Assembly: GCA_021464245.1 (NCBI GenBank)
Contig: JADCRB010000006.1
Location: 620,001-684,000, forward strand
Direction of reading: 5' to 3'
DNA: 64,000 nt
Origin: Carallia brachiata
Taxonomy: Eukaryota; Streptophyta; Magnoliopsida; Malpighiales; Rhizophoraceae
The notes under the pieces: model-generated
The model's input: the letters and a program-made list of their open reading frames with translations, nothing else
What the model was told of the DNA's origin: nothing
The model's database searches: none
Position numbers and translations under genes: made by a program
In this document: positions 58,274 to 64,000 of the stretch, one piece after another
Layout of the letters: the number at the start of each line of letters is the position of its first letter
How positions within the stretch are numbered: the stretch's first letter is position 1

Positions 58274-59168
58274 AAAAAAAACCCACCCAACTTTGAAAAT
58301 TCCAAAGTTTTGCAAATTTTTTTGGCAAACAGTAGTCTAGATAGGATGAAAGATATTTCTTCCTTTTACTTTTTCTTTTTTTTAATCTGAATAAACTGTA
58401 AAAGATCTGGGAGTATGGATACAATTGCCAGAGCATCGACCATAGAGATGCATGGCTGTCCAAAGCTTGCGGATCAGGTTCAGGTTGTACAAATTGTCCT
58501 TCAACACAATCGTCACTTCACAAAGAGCGAACACAGGTGGGAGCTGGCCAGCTGGATCAGTTGGATTTTGAGGTGGACTGGACAAAACTAGACATCTCAA
58601 GCCAGGAAATTATGAGTGCTTGTCCTTTGAATGTTGACCTTATGGGGAGGTCAAGCAACCTTGCATTAAAAAACATGGCAGGATTGAAAAGTCTCCCATA
58701 AGTAGCAAGTTGCGTGAATAAGACTGATTAGACAAGTAGAAAAAGAGCAAAGTGATATTGGTTTTTTTTTTCAATTAATAGCCAAGCAATTACCGAGTAA
58801 GGATACAGAATCAAAAATATCAGCCTTAAAAAATAATAGCCTACTAGTATCTAGGCTTTGCTTTGGGATCATTCTTGGCTATTAATATCAAAAATATTAG
58901 CCTTAAACATAATAGCCTGTTAGTAATGAATTTTAAATTTCTAAACAATTCGATTCTTAAAATCTTAAGTATTAAGAAAAGCACAATTTTTTCATATTTG
59001 AATAAAATTTTTTTTTCTTTTGAGCTTGCCAAGTTGCCAATAAAATAACTGGACCATATATGTCGATTTTATATTATAAAAACGTGCTTTGTTATACAGA
59101 TCAGATCACCTGAACCATAAGGTCTTTCTTGGACAAATAGATATCGATTCATTTTGCCATGAGGTATT

Positions 59169-59418
59169 TCTTAACAGAATCCACATAGACCCCGAAAATT
59201 GGATGCTCGAATTTCTGTCGGATCGAAATAGAAGGATATTTTTTTAAAATAACAGTTTTACTTTTTACAATAAAAATAAAATGATGTGAAGTATTTAATT
59301 TTTTTTCGTTACAAAAAATTTTATAGCCGTTTTAAAAAATACCCTCTCGTTTTATTTAGGCAATAATGCAGATACTCTAAAATTGTGATTTGTAACTTTT
59401 CCCTTCTCGAGTCTTAAC
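59169..59418. mobile_element. Small insertion (236 bp) with 7-bp target duplication
   Basis: TCTTAAC flanks both sides (59,169-59,175 and 59,412-59,418). D-A has the site without the 236 bp (around 49,756-49,790). The insert begins AGAATCCACATAGACCCCGA and ends CTTTTCCCTTCTCGAG; no long inverted repeats or coding frame. Class unknown. Confidence 0.65.
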
Positions 59419-59602
59419 AATATTTTTTTGGTGCATTTTAAAAAAAAAACATTTTTCTTTGCTATTTGACTTCAACATTTAAAAACAAACCAAACCAGGA
59501 CCAAGCATTTGAAGAAGTCATCAATTTTTTACAAGTTTTCACTTGAATAATAATGGAATCAATGGGGATTTCTGTGACGAACATCTGAGCACAATTTTTC
59601 TA

Positions 59603-61663
59603 AAATTCTTTTATGTTTCTGGCAAGTTGCCCAAAGTGGCCAAGTGTGAAAGCGCCTTAGTTTTCAAACCATATCTGGTAGTAGGGCATACTTAGAATAC
59701 CACCATAAGATTCTACTCATTCACCTAACCAGTCTTAGAAGGAGATAACCTTTAAGAAAGTACATTTGATTGGATAATGTTTCTTTGTAATTAAGATCCC
59801 CAAACGATATCTCTTCGGGTATTTAGCTGCCACCAAACGCAATAGCTTTTGTCCTGGAAAATCATTCAATCTAGAACCTAAAAATGGAGGCCAGCACATC
59901 TTGGTGAACACCAAGTGTGAATTATTACCACATAACAGGTAGGGACAAAAAAAAAAGGACTGTAAGAGAAAATCAATAATTATGATTGAAGTGTAAGGTT
60001 TTATCCCTAATAATTATTATCACATAGGGATAGTTTAGTTAGTGATTTAGTGTACTTTTTTTCTTTATTGGTTCGAGTTTAAGTTCTCTCATAATTTTTC
60101 ACTCTCAAATAAATGGGGATTAATGTAATAGCGAAATATTGGGTTTGAAACTTGTTAGTATTGAGACTGATTATCAGAAAGACTCACTTAAACCCAAAAG
60201 TACTCGGGTAGTGGGTTCTCCATGTGGAAAATATTAAGTAAGAACGTCAATAAACGACCCTAACTTTAACTCAAAAATACAATAACCAATATACTTGAGA
60301 TACATATTTTTTGTTTCTCAAAAATTAAACGAAACTTGTCCGCTAATTATAGGGTTTTTCCTATATGACAGTAGGAAAGAGAATAAACTTGAAAAACCAT
60401 CAAATAAAAAGGAATCAGCTACCAGTGGGAATTAGCAAATTTACTACATCAATGGTTTTAAATAAAATGCTAATTTGGATCCTACAATATCAGATTTTAT
60501 TCATAAATGGGTCTTCCCAGAATTTCTCTCTAGAACAAAAAAGATCCCTTCCTTGACTTGCTTAATGTATAACCTTTTCATATATTTTGTTACTTTCATC
60601 TAATAGAATTGGTTTTTAATTACTGAAAAGTGTGAAGGCAGAAGAAAAAAAATTCAACCATGGATTCATGGTCCATGACATGATACATTTTCATCAACCA
60701 GTCCCAGGAAATTTTTTAGCTCTCGTCCTCTGGACATGATTTTTCGGTTATCAAGAGTGGCCCCCTATGCGTGGAAAACGGAAACCCCACATCTTGATAA
60801 AAAACAATAAAAAAATAAAAAAAAAGAACCATTATTTGATTAGTGGGCATAAGAAAGCAAAATTTTTCCCTTCAAAAGTCTACAATTCACTTTAGTTGAG
60901 AATGTAATCTGAGTACATGCAGTCCAAATTACAGCCACATGAAAAGCACTTGAAACAGAAGTACAAAGGGTGTCATCAGAGAGATGTGAAAAGTAAATAG
61001 GCGGGAGATATGATTTCTTATTATAGGGTCAAAATTGTCCCCTTAAAATAGAGAAAACAAAAATAGACAATTGTATTAAATCCACTTCTCCTGTCTGCCA
61101 AAATTTTCCTAACTACAGAAGGCCATGGAATATCCAAGAATGTCCCTTCAAAACTATCCAAAAAGATGGCTATGGATATCATGTCACTCTTTATTGAAGG
61201 AACAAAAATCCAATACCCCAAAAAACAAGAATTAATTTTTGGACAAACTCCATTAGGAAAAGAAACTAAAGTACGTAAAGCTAACATATAATATTGGCTG
61301 CCATTAAATCTTGAACAATACAACAACATCAGACTGACCCAACTTTTATTTAGTATCACAAACCAATAGACAGACAGACAGACAGACCAAACACAACCAC
61401 CCTATTCCAAGTATATCGTGTCCTACTCTAAAACTGCAGAACGATAGTGGAAATGACACTGCTTTAATCTAAAGCAGAACGAAACAAAATTGAATGAAAA
61501 CAGAAGGCTGTGACTTTAAAATATCCACAGCTTCAGCAAGCATTGCCTTTTTCCAATATAAACAAACAAGACAGGAAAAAAAGGCTGGAAAGACACAAAC
61601 ATGAGTGAGAATTTGAGATTATTTGGAGACCCAATTGTTAAAAAAAACTGGGCATCCATCAGA
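59603..61663. other. Intergenic, and 3' flank of type II small gene, copy 2
   Basis: No gene supported. A (GACA)n run of about four units is at 61,371-61,386. Sequence near 61,500-61,663 is probably the 3' UTR of the minus-strand gene. Confidence 0.5.
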
Positions 61664-61909
61664 TCATGGTCGAGAGATATCAGGATTGGCATCAGAATTA
61701 TATGCACTTGCAGGTGGGGTTGCAGAGGCAGAACTGGTCCCATCTCCACCTTGTCCCTTTCCATTTCTTTTCAAAGCTTCCCCTGCCTTGGTGGCCACGG
61801 AGGCAATAGCCTTGGAAAAGCTCTCAAAAATCTGAGCTTTGATCTTGCCTCTTTTTGGGGGCAAAGTTGCAGTCTTGTTCTTTTGGGAAGCAGAAGGATT
61901 GGTAGCCAT
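61664..61909 (-). CDS. Small PPKRG-motif protein, type II, copy 2 (81 aa)
   Basis: Starts at ATG 61,909 (MATNPSASQKNK). Residues 16-28 are LPPKRGKIKAQIF, followed by ESFSKAIASVATKAGEALKR, which could form a helix, then a Gly-rich stretch and TPPASAYNSD near residue 64-73. It is the intact counterpart of the frame at 36,836. A CTTGCAG splice acceptor lies 10 bases before the ATG, so there is probably a 5' UTR intron. A TATA-like element is near 62,235. Overall it is basic in the first two thirds. I do not recognise the family name. It shares no CDK-inhibitor, zinc-finger or signal-peptide signature. Confidence is high that it is a real gene because the motifs recur in four places in the same order and strand. 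Confidence 0.8.
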   Translation of the reverse strand: MATNPSASQKNKTATLPPKRGKIKAQIFESFSKAIASVATKAGEALKRNGKGQGGDGTSSASATPPASAYNSDANPDISRP

Positions 61910-62230
61910 CAATGATATCTGCAAGGAAAAAAGAGAACAGATCTATATGAAAGTGGAGCAACTGAACAGAAATAAAAGAACCAATAAATTGGAATCCATA
62001 AGAGAAGCAGAAATTAGAAGGTCAAAATAAAACAGAGACTTGTAAGATCAAGAAGAGGAGCAAAGATGGCAACTCAAGGTAGAGGGCACAGCCTAAAAAC
62101 AGAGGCTGTGCTTAGAGAAGAAAGAAAAAAGAAGCAGCAGCAAGTTCCTTTGGTTTATGAGTGAGAAGGCTATCCAGAGGATTCTCCAAGTCTATGTGTG
62201 AAGGGGGAAATGTAAAGAGAGCATTATGGG

Positions 62231-62240
62231 CATATATGTA
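62231..62240 (-). promoter_or_regulatory. Possible TATA box of type II small gene, copy 2
   Basis: The minus strand reads CTACATATATGCCC about 325 bp before the start codon, with the 5' UTR intron acceptor in between. Confidence 0.4.
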
Positions 62241-64000
62241 GGGGAATTTTAATTTAATTCACATAAAGCATAAGCCAAGTTAATTCATGAAAATAAAATT
62301 TTAAGTGGAATTTAGTTGAAATAAATAAAAAGAAATTGATAAAACAAATTTTTGGTGTTGTAAGATCGTGTATGTACAATGCTCACTCATATGAATAAAT
62401 GTAGTAAGTATTGTATATATTAGTAATTATACAGTTCTTTAAAGATATTTTAGTGATTAAAACTGAGAACTTAGATTTATAGTTTATATGTTTTAAGTTT
62501 TAATGTTGTTAAGTAAGATCTGAGATTTATAAGAATAGAAAAACTAGTTTAATTATGTAACTTATAACTCAATAAATTTTATAATTTTTTAAAAGATATA
62601 TTTAGGCAGAATTGAGGGTCCAACTTCTTAAAAATTCTGATAAACTGTTGGTTCTAAATTCAAATTATGATGTGCCAAATAAAATATAAAGTGGATTCAA
62701 ACTATTACTCAAAATTATGTTTTCTTATCTCCTTTTAAAACAAAATCCAATTTTTATGAGGGCAACTCGTTGGAATTTTATGGGTTCAGTTTGGGAAAAA
62801 CCGTTTGTTTCAATGCAGTGGTGTCCCTGTAATCAAAAGCCGGGATGTCAAATTTCACTTGTGAAGATAAGGCTGAGAGTACTTTTCTTGACTTAAATTT
62901 TGAGGAACACAGTGGGGACACAATTAAATCTCCAAATTCTCAAATTTCCCACGTAAGAGTACGCAAGACCCCCGAACTGGATAGGTGACAGATTGGCGGT
63001 TTGATGTGAATATGCAAGACCCTGAAACCATATGGTTGACAGATTGGCCCTTTGTTTTTTTCTCCAGCAAGTTTCGAAATCGAAACCTTCAGTAATAAAG
63101 ACAACTACATATTTGGCTTTCGTTCAGTGCAGCTAATCCAGCTATACCCAGCTTCTTTTGTTCCTTTCCTTGCCGTCCTTTCAGCTTTTTGTTGTTGTTG
63201 TTGTTGTTTTTTTTTTTTTTTTTTTGAGTGGACCTTTGAAGAAATGGGTAAAAAGGGGTTAGTGTAGAGGTCATCTACGTTATCAACAGAAATGTAATCT
63301 TCCAGTGATTGAAGCACAATGTCGACTATGTAGTGGTTAAATCACAATTGTCAATTGCTTAGTGCACTATGTGAGAAGCGTCCTATTTCGTACCCGAGTC
63401 TTAATATTATACCTCCAAAACAAAAGAAAAATAAAAAAATTTGTGATAGTGTGCAGAGGTGTGTTTGTGTCGATGAGCACCAAATTGTTTGATCGATTGA
63501 CATGTATGGTCTATATCAATCTATGGTATACGATACTAGCTAGCAGTGGGTCAGTTTAAAATAATTTTGCTTAAAATGGCAAGTGCCGTCTCTTTTGTTA
63601 TTATAGTTCTTAGAACTGACCACGCACTGAAAATATGAAGAATAAAGTAGCATAAAAGATTTTTTTTTATCAATGAGTTATAATTTAATTAGTACTCAAA
63701 TTTTTAAAAATTGAAAATCGTGAGTTTTAGTTACAATTAAAGTCAATTAACTAAAGAAGTATTTTTTTTTAATGAAAAAAGTGCATATAAATGTCCCAGT
63801 GAGATGCATGCAGTGCTTAATAGTCAGAACTAAAGTTTCCACAAATTGGGGAGGAAAACTGAGGAAGCTTTCTTTTTTCCCATGTGTCAAGAAGTTCCAT
63901 TAATTCAATAAACGGGCCGACAAAAACATCCCGGCACTTACCCTACCCTCCTTAGCTAGAAAAAAAATTAATTTTTAAAAAATTAAAGTTTAGAGTACTA
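62241..64000. other. Intergenic to window end
   Basis: No gene supported. Contains the 51-bp tandem pair at 62,961-63,055 and a (GTT)n plus poly-T tract at 63,188-63,225. Confidence 0.5.
62961..63055. repeat. Tandem repeat, 51-bp unit, two copies
   Basis: ACGCAAGACCCCCGAACTGG (62,961) and ATGCAAGACCCTGAAACCAT (63,012) each lead to GTTGACAGATTGG-type sequence and a T run. Confidence 0.65.

Larger units (their letters stand above)
57082..59602. repeat. Segmental duplication D, copy D-B
   Basis: Head-to-tail sister of D-A, uninterrupted by the LTR element. It holds a C12-G7-C6 run at 58,249-58,273 where D-A has CCCCCTCTCCCCC (48,837-48,849), and a 236-bp insertion at 59,176-59,411. No convincing coding frame; G/C-richer start around 57,085-57,300 resembles a promoter or first-exon region but no protein was recognised. 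Confidence 0.85.

Noticed and set aside
21924..61909. The four small proteins as SIAMESE-type CDK inhibitors
   Set aside because: They are similar in size and basic, but I do not see the cyclin-binding or CDK-inhibitor motifs of that family.
63052..63317. Frames with runs of Cys/Phe or Lys/Gln
   Set aside because: They are translations of a GTT/T microsatellite and poly-T tract, not protein-like sequence.

Overview
The window reads as nuclear DNA of a dicot plant. It is AT-rich, has spliced genes with GT-AG introns, poly-T/poly-A tracts and many plant-type transposable elements (hAT, LINE, Athila-like LTR element, MITEs). I cannot name the species. All calls come from reading the sequence; no database search was possible.

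Layout. 0-7.5 kb: repeats and a decayed LINE (minus strand, 4.2-6.1 kb). 7.5-12.8 kb: two related receptor-like-kinase genes on the minus strand. The first (7,547-9,791) can be assembled into a five-exon reading frame of about 424 codons but lacks the HRD aspartate and has NFG in place of DFG, so it is a predicted pseudokinase. The second (11,260-12,845) is a broken copy that has lost its start codon. 12.9-14.8 kb: MITEs and non-autonomous hAT-like ends, the last only about 70 bp before the next gene. 14.9-17.8 kb: an intact ten-exon gene for mitochondrial trans-2-enoyl-CoA reductase (379 aa), the best-supported gene here. 18-21.9 kb: repeats. 21.9-61.9 kb: four small minus-strand genes encoding related 75-81 aa basic proteins (PPKRG...IF near the N-terminal third, Ser/Thr/Pro-rich C-terminus with a Y-x-S/T-D motif). 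They alternate as type I (22.0 kb), type II (37.0 kb), type I (45.0 kb), type II (61.8 kb), which suggests duplication of a two-gene block. The 37.0 kb copy appears frameshifted.

The intervals between these small genes are built from tandem segmental duplications: C1/C2 (24.4-35.9 kb), E1/E2 (41.0-44.3 kb) and D-A/D-B (47.4-59.6 kb). Mobile elements landed in single members of each pair: a 4,149-bp hAT element with a perfect 8-bp target duplication in C2, a 500-bp Mutator-like foldback element with a 9-bp target duplication in E2, a 7,089-bp internally deleted Athila-like LTR element in D-A, and a 236-bp element with a 7-bp target duplication in D-B. The sister copy serves as the empty site each time, so the order duplication-then-insertion can be read directly. 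No tRNA, rRNA or CRISPR array was seen.
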